In this document: positions 1-12,507 of the stretch, piece by piece
How positions within the stretch are numbered: position 1 is the stretch's first letter
Layout of the letters: every line of letters starts with the position of its first letter
Made by a program: the position numbers and the translations under genes
Notes under the pieces: model-generated
Databases searched by the model: none
What the model was told of the DNA's origin: nothing
What the model saw: the letters and a program-made list of their open reading frames with translations, nothing else
NCBI RefSeq assembly: GCF_902686445.1
Contig: NC_062229.1
Location: forward strand, 6,791,503-6,855,502
Direction: 5' to 3'
Source of the DNA: Sciurus carolinensis
Lineage: Eukaryota; Chordata; Mammalia; Rodentia; Sciuridae
Length of the DNA stretch: 64,000 bases

Positions 1-216
1 GATGGCTGAATGCAATTTTGTCACTGTAGGCAGGGGAGGATCATCTCAAAGGAAAGGAGCAGCACTTGTCAAAGTGCAGTGGTCTAGGAGGAAGAGCTAC
101 TGTGTGTTTTATCTCTTTATTATAAGTTCATTTTCATGTGGTCCTTTATAAGATTTTCAGTTCAGTTGTTACAATATACACCTGTGTGAATCTAAAGTGC
201 TTCTGTTTTCTTACAG

Positions 217-323
217 GACAGCCTCACTCCACTATTATTTGCTGTGAAGGAAAACAAACAGCAAATGACAGAATTCCTAGTGGACATGGGAGCAAACATC
301 TGTGCAACTGATCACCTCAGAAG
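217..323 (+). pseudogene. ANKRD26-like ankyrin-repeat exon (plus-strand copy)
   Basis: A 107-nt exon with a pyrimidine-rich acceptor (ttcttacag) ending at 216 and a gtacag donor from 324. It is open in one frame and reads DSLTPLLFAVKENKQQMTEF and onward to GANICATDHLR, an ankyrin repeat of the kind in ANKRD26, ANKRD7 and POTE proteins, where a TPLLLAV-type helix is followed by a KANLNALD-type turn. It ends in phase 2, and the next exon at 1732 continues it in frame. In the family such repeats form an N-terminal scaffold; ANKRD26 itself is a centriole distal-appendage protein. The exon is intact, but downstream exons of the same locus are broken, so I call the locus a pseudogene. It could instead be a divergent lineage-specific family member. 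Confidence 0.7.
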
Positions 324-1731
324 GTACAGGCTTTTACTTTTCCTCTGCTTCTTTTGAACTTAGTGATGGTATAAAACACTAAGAATACATGAGTCAGAAA
401 TGTTCCATTAATGGGAAGAAATTGATTATCTTACAATGTTTAGGACATCATAAAAACTTTCACCATAAACCATCAGTCTTCAATTATTAAGGGTGGGCAA
501 CACAACAACAGTACACATTATTCTTATACCATTTCAGTGAAGAGTGATGTTTTGTTATTTACCATCAGATTTTTTTGGCACTATGCTTTTCTAATTTGTT
601 AATGGAATTTCTTAGTATTTTGATTAGCTTTGAAAATTGGTACTTTTCATTTACATTTTGAGTGAGTATTAAATTTCCCATCCTTGTCATCTGATTTTTA
701 AACCTCTGCTTCTTTTATACTTGCCTTCAGAATTCTACATGTGGTTTAAAGCAGTGTTACAAATCATTTTGTCTTTTGGATGCTGTTTGAATTAAATTGC
801 TTTTCATGATAAAAAATTGATACTCAGGTGTTTTTATAGGACATTTGATTGCTGTTATCTGCTGGTGTTCCTGTTTTTCTTTTTTGAGTCTTAACAAATT
901 TTGATGTTCTTCTTAATTGGAATGGTGAGATTTAAGAAAAATAGGCTAAACTGATTGACTTTTCTCAACGGAAGCAAAAGATTATACTTTTTGACAAGGG
1001 AAAAGTTATAGTCATTCAATTTACACTAGACTGGGTTTACTTCTTAGTTTTTACATGAGAGTTTTACTACCTTAGTAATGTTACCTTTCAAGAAACAGTT
1101 CTCCTGATGTGAAAAGGATGATAATATATTCCTGTGAAGTGGTCATAAGTTGTATACAATAGCATGATTATAGCCTAGTATATTTTTATCAACATCATTA
1201 TGTGAAACACCTATAATGGGTATTATGAAGACTATTTTCACATTAATATTTTAATATTTTATTTTTAATAAACATACTCATTATTTTTAAGCATATTATC
1301 AATATATTAATACTATCATTACTATTCCAATTTCAGTCCTGAAATTCAGTTTTCTTTCTTAGATTTTCAGCTGTATAGGAATTACAGCACAAGACTGTAC
1401 CCTAGGCAAATAGTAGAAAACCATTCTCTTCAATACATCCCTATGTCAAATAAATGAATTCACCATAGTCCACCAAAGGACATTAAATTAGTAAATTCTG
1501 CACTGTATGACCTGAGTGGGTCAAGACACATCCTGTATTCTCCTTTGATCCCTGAAGATCTTGTACATAGATGAACACTGAAGCCCTCTAGAGGTTTGTT
1601 GCTGTTAGCATGTGCAAATGGTCAATATTACAGGGAAAGGCAAGATATGAAACTGGTAGTATAGATCAGGTGAACTGTTTGAATAACTTCATTAGGGTTC
1701 TTGAGGTGAAGTTATCTTTCTGCTATTTTAG
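324..1731. other. AT-rich intron, no feature seen
   Basis: Interval between the two ankyrin exons. It is AT-rich, with no open frame of note and no repeat I can name. Confidence 0.5.
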
Positions 1732-1905
1732 AACATTCCTCATGATTACCGAGGGACACAAAAGCAAAGGAATAGTCAGTCTGCTGCTTCAAAAAGGAGT
1801 TGACATGTTTTTGGAGGATCACTCTGGTAGGACTGCATTGTCCTATGCAGTCAATCACAGTGATAACTTGTGTTTACATGAAATGCTACTTAATATTAAA
1901 AGGAG
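1732..1905 (+). pseudogene. ANKRD26-like ankyrin-repeat exon (second, plus strand)
   Basis: The acceptor (tgctattttag) ends at 1731 and a candidate AG|GTTCAA donor follows 1905. The frame joins the 217-323 exon without a shift and reads GIVSLLLQKGVDMFLEDHSG then RTALSYAV. This matches the family pattern IVSLLLQ-x-VDIFAED-x-GRTA. The residues just after the acceptor (TFLMITEGHKSK) diverge from the usual TALMLAV helix. Length is close to the 172 nt I recall for the equivalent POTE/ANKRD exon. The frame stays open to a stop at 1940-1942, so a read-through end is possible. Confidence 0.7.
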
Positions 1906-3797
1906 GTTCAAAGTCATTACAAGAATTGCATCTTCTACATGAGATTTCAACTGAGTTCTGGTAGTTCTGGAAATTTGGCAAAGCAGCCATGAAACCAAGA
2001 ATACTAGAAAAAGTTAGAGAAGTCAGATGCTTCAAAGGTTATAGTTTTCTTTCAGAACTTTGTTCCATCTAAGAGCTAGGGTTTGACACTAGGGACTCAG
2101 GCATGTCAGGCAGGTTCTCTTCTACTGTGCAGAACACCCAAGTCCTACCTCAGGACTTTGAAGATCTTATGGTTATGAATCCCAGTATTATCCATTTCAT
2201 TTCAAGTAGAACCCCTGTGCATGGGATTCCAAGAGTGTCACCTATTTGATATTAAATTAGTCAAATATAACAAGAAATCTTGTGAATTTCCTGTTAAGAG
2301 GAAATTAAATTTCTTGTTCAGAGAAGGTACCTTTAACCATATCCTTCTAATTTTTTCTAGAAGCTGAGGCTGTCCTTTAGTCATGGAAAACAATCCTCTT
2401 TCACAAGTAGGGTAGAAAAGAATATCATTATCACTCCTTTGATACTGCTGTTACAATTATGCTCTTGAAATTTTCTTTTGTATTCAGGTAATAAATAACC
2501 TCCACTGCCAGGTTGCACTAACTGATCCAGACCCCTCAATGTTCATGGTAATGCATGCATAGACTTAAAAGTTAGGCAGTTTCTGAATTCATGTTCATTT
2601 ATGCTTACTCATTATTCCTAAAGTGGAATCACTTGCATTGGCATCTTGACCTCTAGTTTTAGCCACATATAGTGAGGAAACTGACCTTTCCTATTTACTG
2701 TCAAAGTTATGTGGAGCTGACAAATTATTTGGGACTTTCATGGTGAGTTATGCTATGAGACATCATTCTAAACCTTCAGATAGGTTCCAAAAATGTTACA
2801 GGAGGTGATCACCCCTGTGTTTCTTCTGTGCCCCCACATCTGTACCCAATGAACCTTTCCATGTGTTGAGAACTTTTTCTTTAGTCATGAGAGGAGCAAT
2901 ATCTTCTTTCCCTGGGGTGGGTTCCATCATTCCCTTGTCCCTCAAGTGATCATTTTCCTATCCCTCAGGTTCTTCAAATATTTTAAAATTAGCCTTATGA
3001 GGAGGATATGGAGCGCAATTTTCTGAAATTGAAGAAAACTTGGATTTCAGAGAGCTAAACTTCATCATGTTTCAGTACTATTTTCATATAAAGCAGGATT
3101 TTGTGTTCCAAGTCACTGGAGGTCAATGCAAAGATTAAGCATCATTCTAACAAAGAGCTCCTGGTTCAGAGTTTGAATAGGTAGGGAAGGAGTAGGAATA
3201 GTCCAAGTCATGTCTCAACATTCATTATTTTTCTGCCCTGGGTATGATTGATTGATTGGTTCCATCATAGGTGACAATTAATCAATTTAATGGGATGATA
3301 TATTTGTAAATAAATTGGTTTGTTGATTACTACATAACTGACTTCTCTGAAATTCTTGATTCAAAGAATAGCTGATGACCCAAGTTAGGACTTGATGCTT
3401 TCTGAGTATTTCAATATTGGAACCTGAGGGAAAACACAATTTGATTTGTATTTGCAATTCCTATATAGTTCAGAATAGGGAACAAATTATTACATTGCTT
3501 TCCTTTCTTTTAGCATTGTTTTATAACATCCCATGGAATCTCCAACCTGGTGAAATGAAGCAGTAAAATTCATATTGTTAAAAGAAAACTTAGGGAAATG
3601 ACTTATTTAATAATAGGCTGGTGCTTAGAAGCTGGAACTTCTAAGTTCAGGGTACTTTCCAGTCTGGGATGTCATGGATAGCTTGACCTCAATGAAAGTA
3701 CCAGTATCATGTGCCAAACCATAAGGTCTTTGATTTACATGTGCCTCACTTTCCTTTTTTGTCCCTTCATTACTATCTTAAAAAATTGTTAATAACA
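1906..3797. other. AT-rich intronic sequence, nothing recognised
   Basis: No exon, RNA gene or nameable repeat was recognised. Composition matches the neighbouring intron. Confidence 0.4.
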
Positions 3798-3925
3798 GAA
3801 TGAATCAACATCATTACCCTATGTAAATGTATGATTATGCAAATGGTATGCTGTTACTCCATGTACAATCAGAAACTACATGTATCCCATTTGTTTACAA
3901 TAAAAAAAAGAAAAAAGTTAAAAAA
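3798..3925 (+). mobile_element. L1 3' end fragment
   Basis: Short piece of the sciurid L1 3' UTR: a catcattaccctatgtaaatg segment, then a catgtatcccatttgtttac segment and an A-rich tail. The same tail sequences end the longer L1 copy at 48690-48775. It is severely 5'-truncated and carries no coding sequence. Confidence 0.75.
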
Positions 3926-4182
3926 ATTTGTTGATTTTAGTAACTTGAAGTGTGTGTTATAAAGTTCTGTTAATAGATCTGACTATGTAATCCAGCCTTA
4001 AGAATTTGATATATTTGCTAAATGTTTTCCAAATCAGTATTAAAATAGTAATTTTATTTATTACTTTTATTTATTACATGTCAGTACAGAAATAGTTCTT
4101 GCATATAAAAAAATGTGAAATGTTTCAAAATAAATACCCAGGTAAGACCCTGAACAGGAATTACTCTTTCTTAATAACTTTT

Positions 4183-4227
4183 ATATATGTATGTATGTAT
4201 ATATGTATGTATGTATGTACGTATGTG
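4183..4227. repeat. (TATG)n microsatellite
   Basis: About 45 bp of alternating TATG and TATA units. It directly abuts a minus-strand ID SINE, so it probably grew from that element's A-rich tail. Confidence 0.85.
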
Positions 4228-4299
4228 GTGATGAGGATTGTGAAACCAGTGCCTCACATGTGCTAGGCAAGCACTGTGCCACTGAGCCACAACCCTAGC
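4228..4299 (-). mobile_element. ID-type SINE (degenerate)
   Basis: On the minus strand it reads as an ID element: tRNA-like body with A box and B box remnants, seen on plus as tgctaggcaagcactgtgcc and actgagccacaaccct. The (TATG)n tract lies at its tail side. Confidence 0.65.
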
Positions 4300-5077
4300 T
4301 TAGATACTTTTGGTTCTACTGACCTAGATAAAAGTGGAAGTATAACAACATTCAAACCACAGAAGAATAAATTAAAATATCAAAGAATGAATTGTATTCT
4401 TGTAAATATGAACCAATGGTTTTTTCAATGGTTTTTAATTCAGTATGACCTAAGAGCAAAAGGTTTAAAATTTGTAAGCTGAAACAGTATTTTCTAGAGT
4501 AAATATCCAATTTTTAATTCTAGTCCTGAAATCCTGTATTTCTTCAGATCAGTAAGAAAGAGTTTCATGTGTTGCACTTTCTCATTAGTTTTATATTAGC
4601 CAAATATAGTCCCTAGTTTTCACAGTAGATATATTAAAAGTAGTGAATAGATACTATGACACTATTACCTATACCACAGACCAAGTGATTTGTGCTATCA
4701 CAACAGGATGAAATATTCTATGAATTTTATGGATTATTCTTTTCTTTAAGAGTAGAATCAAATTTGTTTAGTGTATTTTCAAGATGTTTAAATTAGGAAC
4801 TAATGTACATATCCTATCTCATTCAACTTTAGCTGTTTCAGATGTTATGGTGATTGGTCTTGCTGTAATATATAGGGACTTTAGCATCAGTAGGCATCTT
4901 TTTTAAAATTTAATCACTTCTTTTTTGTGGGTCTCAAGCATCAAAAATTTAGGTGAAGGTTAATTTCTTTGAGAAAAATATAAGTAGACTGACTTGAAAG
5001 TGTGTTTTTCTTTTTATAGTTTTATAAAGACTTTCAGTTTATAAATATTCTAGGTTGAATATTTTAACTAAAAGTGT

Positions 5078-5164
5078 ATGGATTTGTCAGCAGAACCCCT
5101 CACAGGAATGACATCAGAGGAAGAGCAAACAAGAATTGATGTCTGTGAAATTAACCAGCTAAAG
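5078..5164 (+). pseudogene. Possible linker exon of the ANKRD26-like locus
   Basis: An open stretch reads MDLSAEPLTGMTSEEEQTRI and then DVCEINQLK, ending at an AAG|GTATAT donor. The TSEEEQ-x-R-x-D motif resembles the acidic linker after the ankyrin repeats in ANKRD26 and POTE proteins. The 5' limit is unclear: a tattctag acceptor at 5054 would put a TAA in frame before the ATG, so the true exon may start just upstream of 5075 or be damaged. Order and strand agree with the other exons. Confidence 0.4.
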
Positions 5165-5320
5165 GTATATTTTCAATGGATTTTCTGGTTTAATCATGTT
5201 TTCTTTGTTTTCATAATAAAGATAAGGTCAAAGGAAATTACTGTTCATTTTTGCCCTTAGAATCAAAAGATCACATTTAATATTAAAACACTTTTAGTGA
5301 GTTGTCAAGTTAAAACATTC

Positions 5321-5790
5321 TTTTTTTAAAATTTATTTATTTTGATTCATTGTAAACAAATGGGGTTCAACTTGTTTTTCTGGTTGTACATGAAGTAGAG
5401 TCATACCATTTGTGTAATCATACATGTACATAGGGTAATGATGTTTGCCTCATTGTTATTTTTTCTTTCCCCCCACCCCTCCCACACCTCTTTTTACTCT
5501 ATACAATCCATCCTTCCTCCATTCTTGCCTCCCTCCCACCCCCCCATTATGTATCATCATCCACTTATCAGAGAGACCATTCATCCTTTGGTTGTTTGAG
5601 ATTGTCTTATCTCACTTAGCATGATATTCTCCAACTTCATCCATTTGCCTGCAAATGCCATAATTTTCTTCATCTTTATGACTGAGTAATATTCCATTGT
5701 GTATATATACCAGTTTCTTTATCCATTCATCTACTGAAGGGCATCTAAATTGGTTCCACAATCTAGCTACTGTGAATTGAGCTACTTAAT
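5321..5790 (-). mobile_element. L1 3' end fragment, minus strand
   Basis: Reverse complement of the sciurid L1 3' UTR and ORF2 end. The plus strand shows gtgtatataccagtttctttatcc and catcatccacttatcag, both also seen inverted at 12740-12920. It contains a short internal duplication (gagctacttaatgcctata) near 5785-5820. No coding capacity. Confidence 0.8.
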
Positions 5791-6204
5791 GCCTATAGCT
5801 ACTTAATGCCTATAATAACTTGTAGCCCAAGTTCATCTTTGGAATGGAGGCATTAATTTCTCTGTCTATTGAATGGGCTTCAGTTTGTCTAACATTATTA
5901 CAAACTGAAGAGGGCCCCTGGTAATTTGAGTCTCAGGTTGTGGAAAATATTCTCATAATCTCATAATCCTTGCTCTTAATCATCTAAAGCCTTTCTGTCA
6001 TTTGTCCAAGTGGCCTATGAACAGGGAAACTAATGAAGCCCTATGCCCCGTGGCCTTATTAACCAAGATTAGTTCAGAAGTAGTTGGTAAAGAGTTGTTA
6101 CTTGCTCTAAGTATTTTGCTGTGTTGATTTAGAGAAAAACTGTTTTCATTCAAGTGAACAATCAAGAGAACAATGGGAAGAGAATGAGTGAGTAGGGATA
6201 CAAA

Positions 6205-7060
6205 AATGTATTTCAGTTTAAGCATCCCAACTAGTATTCTAAACATTTGTTGTGATTTCATGGTTCTAACTTTTTATGTTTTGTCAAAATATTGAAAGCA
6301 TAGTTTCAGGATGACTTTAGATATTTAAAAACTAGTGGGGTGGGAGTCTGTGGGCCAGGTGTGAAAGTAGGTAATAGGTTTGATGGTAAAGCTGCATGAG
6401 GGGCAGCTGGATTGTGGGAAGGCGACTAAGCCATTTGTCAAGTAGAGGGGCCTGATTGACCATGTCCAGGAGGCCCACCTTTCCTGAGCCAGGCAAATCA
6501 GGGTTCTACTGGTTGATGCTGAACCTGTGTGCCTGGCCAGGTGGGTCTCTTGGCCAAGCAATAGCTTGGCAGGCAGGGCTACAGGCTGATAGTGAAGCTA
6601 AAGGTCTATCAGGCAGAGCAGTGGGCCTGGTTGGAAGACTGGAGGGCTGGGAGATTGGGGAGCAGGTGGCCTACTAGTGAGGAAACTGGCAGGTCCTGAA
6701 GACTCTGGGACCAGAGGGTGTTAGACTGGGGAGTGAGTCAGGGAAACAAATATTTATGCTGCCACACTTTTCAAAAATCACCAGTCTCATGGGTTTTGTC
6801 TGTTTTATTCTTGATTTATCTGTTTACATGATTTTGTTACATCATGTAATACAAAATCATGTTGCCATTTGAGCATTCCAACTAATATTTTATACATTTT
6901 TGTGCTTTCATATTTACATATTTTCTTTTTTTGTCAAAATATTGAAAGCATAGTTCCAACATAACTTTAAATATTTAGAAACAACTATATATGCTTCCAT
7001 ACTTTAAAAAAAATCACCAGTGTAATTTTTAATCAGCTGTTTATATAGTGTCATTTTAAA
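6205..7060. repeat. Ancient tandem duplication, first copy interrupted
   Basis: Two diverged direct copies about 655 bp apart. Copy 1 is 6205-6333 plus 6749-6840 and copy 2 is 6850-7060. Shared landmarks are a cat(c/t)ccaacta block, the exact string tgtcaaaatattgaaagcat (6284 and 6938 areas), and aatcaccagt after the break. Copy 1 is split by a GC-rich block and copy 2 is not, so copy 2 works as an empty-site reference. Confidence 0.65.
6334..6748. mobile_element. GC-rich unclassified insertion (about 415 bp)
   Basis: A sharply GC-richer block (tgggcc, ggcagggc and cctggc motifs recur) inside AT-rich DNA. It is absent from the sister duplicate at 6985-6992. A related sequence occurs at 21050-21385 (shared catgtcc(a/t)ggaggccca). 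It lacks a clear poly(A) tail or TG...CA ends, so it may be an LTR or an old L1 5' region. Short open frames on both strands are composition artefacts. Confidence 0.55.
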
Positions 7061-10000
7061 AAGATGGGTAAGTTTAGACATGTGTGGTTTCATCACATTA
7101 GGAGCACACCCCCAGCCAAACATTTGATACATGACCCCAAGTTAGAAGAAAAGGTCTGAGGTACACTGAGTTTTATAGATAGAAACACAAAAATAAAGAA
7201 CAACCATTCAGAGATATTATGTAAAAGATAACTAGATGAGGCTTCCTATTGTTCTCCAATACATTCAATTACTTTAACTAAATTACACATGTAATGTATC
7301 TGATGGGATGAAATTTATCTGACTGATTTGATGAAATTTCCATCCCAACATAATGGAATCAATGGAATCATTTCCTTAGGTTTTTTTTTCTTCCATAAAA
7401 TGCTAGGTCATGATACTGAGGAGCATGTAAGGGATCATTTAAACTTTCTTGGTTTTTCCCATATTGTAAGTAGAATATCAGGCTAGAGTTGGTATATATT
7501 TCCACATCCTCAGGGTAATTGATTGTGAAATCAGAAAACAAGTTCATTTTCCAGTGTTGTGTATTAGCAACTCCACAGTTTGACTCTGTCCCTCATTCTG
7601 TTGTAACTTTGACCTTAAACTTCAGTGACAACCATCCCAATATTTAAAACCCCAGAATCCAAATGAGAAAAGTGTTAAAGGCAGTGGTGAAAAGAGTAGC
7701 TTAGTGAAACAGGAAAGCTGCCTATGGTTCCTGAAGCCCCCTGAAGTCATGTTCTCTAATCTTTCTGTTGAATGTTAGATCAGATAATAGACAGAAGAGG
7801 ACAATCATGTTCTTCTCTTTTTTCTTCTGCTAGTCACATGGGGATTGAAAACATTAAGAGGCTAAGAGATGATTAAATTAAAGCATAGTATGAACAATTT
7901 GGAATTGTTCATATGAACATTTTGGAATGTGGTTTCTTTCACTAAAAGATAAATGAAGCAGAATCTATAAAAATTTCATTGGAGAGTAATTAGAAAATTT
8001 ATCACCTATTTCCCTTTTATGTAATGAAGACAAGACAATTCAACAAAGCCAGGTTCTAATCTTAAGGAAAACAAAAATGTGACTTTTGTTGAAAACTACC
8101 ATCTCTCTCACTATCAAACCTTCCTGAAAGAATGAAGAACAATGCAGGGGACCTGGAATGTAGGAAACTGAAACCCCAGAGGAGATATGGGATGGTGGTG
8201 GTGCTTCTGTTGCTGGTCCTGATGGACTAATTCAAAAACCCAATCAACAGTAGTCAACTCTTGATCAGAAAGGAGATAATAATCAGTAAGATTATGAAAA
8301 TATTTCCCAGTAGATAATAGTTATTAAGAGTTATTAAAATGAATTCTAACTTGTGCTATATTTATGATTGAACTTCTGTCTTTCTTTTCATCATGGAAGG
8401 TTTTTATCTCATATTCAAATATGTAGGATTGTTTGGGTGGATATAATAAACTTGGTTTTCACCTGATTTTTTTTGAGTACATTAGAGATATATTTCAAAG
8501 CCCTCCTGTCTTTTAATGTCAGCAAGAAGAAATTAGTTGAAATTCTAATTGACTTACCTCAAATAAGACCTCCCGTTTTCTCTTCCAGTTTTTTAAACTT
8601 CCATCCGTATTGTATAAATTAGATATTTTCATTATAATATATTTTGGAGAGCATTTTTTTTGCTCTTGACTCTTTGGGATTCTCAGTGTGCCTTGCATGG
8701 GAATTTAGTACTCATTCCTAAGGTTTAGGCACTTCTCTGATATTTCATTAAAATGGATCCTCATTCCCTTAGTCTGTGATTAGGTTCCTTTGTCTACACC
8801 AGGCATTCTTAGATGTGTCCTCTTAATGTTATCCCAGATTCCTATTGTATTCTGTGCATGGTATCTTAATGTCTATTCTATGTTGAAAGCATTAGTTTGC
8901 AGATAATAAATTTTATCTTCAGGTCTTAAGAATGTGTTTTCTGTGTGAACTAATCTTCCCTTTCTAGGAATATTCTTTGTTTCTTTTTTAGACTGACTAT
9001 TGGAATATTACTCATTCCATATTTTTCTCTCTAGTTCATTCCTTCCTTCCTTCTTTTATAGTTGTTCACTGATCATTTTAAATATAAATTTTAAAATTCC
9101 TTCTCCAGCATTCTCTGCATTTTTGTCAGCAAGGTCAGTTGTTGAAATTTCTGGACTATTGGGGTAGCTAACTCCCCTTTTCCTCTTGTCTGCATGTCTC
9201 CCCATGTGCTGGGATGATTATCTCTTTTACTTTTATGCAAGGGATTATTTAGTGAGTTCCTCCATCTTAAGTGTCCTGGACAGGGCAAATACCCAGGTAT
9301 TGTTCTCCCATACCATGTGTAAATTTAGCTGTTCCCAGTATCAGCACCACTTTGTGATCAGACACTAAACTCTTGTTACTACAATCACAAAAGATAAGAG
9401 CAATCTACCAGCAAAACTTTGGGGGGAACATGTAGAAAATGCTTCTATGCTTCCTTTCATCCAGGTATAAAATTGTAGTAGTTTGAAATAAGTCAATAAA
9501 TATGTTATTAAAGATAGTAAAATTACATTTATAATATAGGTGCTGAAAAGGGAAGGATATAATTTGGAAAAGCAAAGCAGAGAAAGAGAAAACATGGAAA
9601 AGTGTAATAGAAACCAAGGTATAAAAAATAAAAAGCTGGGAAGGGTGGATGTGAGGCAGAAGCAGTTAACTCAAGAAAAAAAAATGAGGGGGAGTATGAG
9701 GAGAAAGTAATAAACCTGAGCTAGAAAAACAAAGAGAGTTATTTCAGGTAGAGATAAAAGTCTAGGAGACGCTGTCTTGTCCTTGGTACATCTGCATACC
9801 TACTATGCTTCTGCTCAGTTACAGGGATGGTGCCTAATTTTCTGTGAGTTCACAGCCAGTTTAATTTTTTTTCTGTAAGGGAGTGAATTTTTGTGAGCTT
9901 TCCTGAAGAAAAGCTCTGATAGTCCTGTGATTCCAGTGCTGTTATATCAAGAATGGGTACACTGGGAGGTGGGATTGACATTTATAAATCACTTTGTGGC

Positions 10001-10790
10001 TTTTACTGGCACTATGTATGCCCCAAGTTCTCTGTTGGCTTCTTGGTGTTATCCTCAGAAACTATCAGATTCTGTGAGTCTGAATGAGAGTTGAGTTAAC
10101 CAGCAACTCTGGGTCTTAAAACTTTTTATCTTTCTTGTGCTGGTGGGGAACATGCACTTTTTTCCAGGTTGCTGTTTTTCTCACCAGCTATTTTTGTTGT
10201 TTAGTCCACAGACCTGAGCCTGGGTGCTTGGAGTGTGTTATGCTACATTACCTGGCTACTTCTCTTGGAAGCAGGAATGCAGGATGCAGGTTCATGTCTG
10301 TCACTGATGACTTGGAATGCTGAGCACCCACTCCTTTGCACAGGGTCTTCTTTCAAATAGCACAGAATGTTGTGGCTGTCCTCAAGTGTGGGACCTGTGT
10401 TTGAAGGCTTTTTGTGTGTAATCTGTGGCACAGCAGGCTCCATCCTGGTTGATGTAGAGCACAGGGGTACCACCCTGTGTCTGAGGCAGATCATCAATTT
10501 GCTTGCCTATTTGAGCTCCTGTTGCCACTGGTGGTAATATTTTGGAACCAGGTTCCCTTTGCTAGGACTTGTGTGGAGTGGCTCAAATTGCTTGTTGGAT
10601 TCCTGCCTCTATGGAACCCATAACTGTGTGATCTCTGTGCCGTGGATGCCATAGAAGCCTCCACCCTGGCTAGTACATCCCTTCATGTATTTTCCAATCA
10701 CCATGATTGGGGGTTGGATGCCAGTTGATACCTTCATATACTGGGCTCCTACAGAGTTTGGGGAGAGATCTGAGTTGGGGTTAGTAATCC
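7061..10790. other. Intronic/intergenic sequence, mostly unrecognised
   Basis: AT-rich, with no supported gene. The part from about 9120 to 10790 is moderately GC-richer and may contain decayed L1 5' material, but I could not place it. Short open frames here are unsupported. Confidence 0.35.
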
Positions 10791-10794
10791 TTTG

Positions 10795-10970
10795 GTTTTA
10801 CTTCTTGAGATTTATTAGTCTTTATAAGGAAATCAGAGTCTTCCTCAATATGTTGGAATGTGGAACTTATATATAGTTCTAGCAGTGTCAGAGTTCCTGT
10901 CTAATTCCTAGGTCTTTGATCCACTTTGAATTGAATTTTGTATAGGATGAAGGATCTAATTTCTTTTCTT
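10795..10970 (-). mobile_element. Old L1 ORF2 fragment, minus strand
   Basis: The segment around cctaggtctttgatccacttt followed by gaattttgtataggatgaagg is the reverse complement of a widely conserved L1 ORF2 stretch. It is highly diverged and non-coding. Confidence 0.5.
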
Positions 10971-10974
10971 TCTT

Positions 10975-12055
10975 TTTTTTTTGAGTGGACAAATATGGTT
11001 TAATCATTACAGTGAAAAACTACATAATCCCTTAAGTGAGCAACCACTTGATATGGCAACATAAGTACATCTACAAGTGATATTGAAGGAAAAATATGTT
11101 ATAAAATGATGGACAGAATAATAAAAACACATATAAAGAAAAAATTATCCCTAAAACATGAATGTATATAATTAAAAATTACATTCTTGTTATATATGAA
11201 GAAACATATAATTTAATATACAAAATATATATGAAGACCTAGATATAGAGGAGGTAAATTAACATAAGACTAGTAGTCATCATTAAGTGTGTGTGGGGCA
11301 AGAAGGGAATGCACTCACAGGGGTACAAAAGGAACATGAAAAATTTTTTTATTTAAGGTGCACAGAAGGACTGTTTTTGTTTTCATTATCTAATTGTAAT
11401 CATGAGATATATTCACGTGTTTGTGCTAATTACAAATGTAAAACCAAAGGAAAATGCCTGCTGACTCAAAAGGAAAGACATCAAATTGCTCTTCACCCAG
11501 GTAAAAGTACACAAATGGGCAATATGACAATTCATGTTCCCCCAAAGGGGGAGTAGGACAAATATAATTACACTCAAAATTTCTAACAATAATATGAATA
11601 ATTAATGTTTGAAATGTGATATACAACAATATTCTAAGGGAGTTCCCTCACTCAGACTCTTTTCTATTGTATCCTAATTGATGGCAGTAAGTGAATAAAT
11701 TAAGATTGTTAATTAAGAGAACCCATCAACTTAAATGGCCACTCTCTTTGTCTGAGAGCTGTTTTTCTCATAATAGAGTATTGTCATGGGTCCTTTATTG
11801 TTTTTGAAGAAATATAACAGTTTATGGGATTTGATTTACACATAATCTTACATATTCTCAGTACAATTCAGAATGTTACAAAATATATGTCATGTAACTG
11901 TCACCACAAAACATACAAAATTTTTCTTACTCTTCAAAGATTTCAACCTGTTTATTTGCCATCAATTCCCAGACTTACTTCTAGTCCCAGGCAAGCATTG
12001 ATTTTCTTTTTATAAATATATTTTTTCTTGTTCAAGAATTTATTAACAAAACATA
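10975..12055. other. AT-rich sequence, nothing recognised
   Basis: No gene, SINE or clear LINE was recognised. The short open frames at 11287-11556 and 11824-12015 have no recognisable protein content. Confidence 0.35.
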
Positions 12056-12507
12056 AAGTTTGTATGCTCTGTGTCTGATTTCTTTTGCTTGGGGCATTTT
12101 TAACATCCATTCATCTTGTTGCAGTTAGCAGTGGTTAACTTCTTTTCATTACTGTTAATAATTTGCTTATATGGATATACCAAGGTTTGTTTTTTCTTGT
12201 ATTTATGGACATTTGATGTCTTTCCAATTCAAGCTTGTATGTAGAAAGCCATAAACATTTGCATACAAGTTTCTGTATCCATCACTGTTTTTAGATCCCT
12301 GGGGTAAATACCTTGGGTAGCTGCATATTTAACTGTGTATTCATGCCTGTGTTGTAAAATTGTTGCACTATTTTACATTCTCATTAGCAACAGCATAGAA
12401 TTCTATCTGCTCTACATCTTTTTCTATACTTGATTAAAATTTTAGTCATTCTCCTTGAAGCTCTAATTTGCATTTCCTTGATGATTAGTAATCTTAATCA
12501 TATTTTC
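12056..12507 (-). mobile_element. Old L1 (L1M-like), 3' part before a nested insertion
   Basis: Reverse complement of an old mammalian L1 3' region. Landmarks include atatggatataccaaggtttg, a gacatttgatgtctttcc segment, and gctctaatttgcatttcc before the ORF2 end. The homology stops at 12507 and resumes at 20544 in the same orientation, with catattttc on both sides (12499-12507 and 20535-20543). The element was therefore split by the insertion 12508-20534. Confidence 0.65.
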
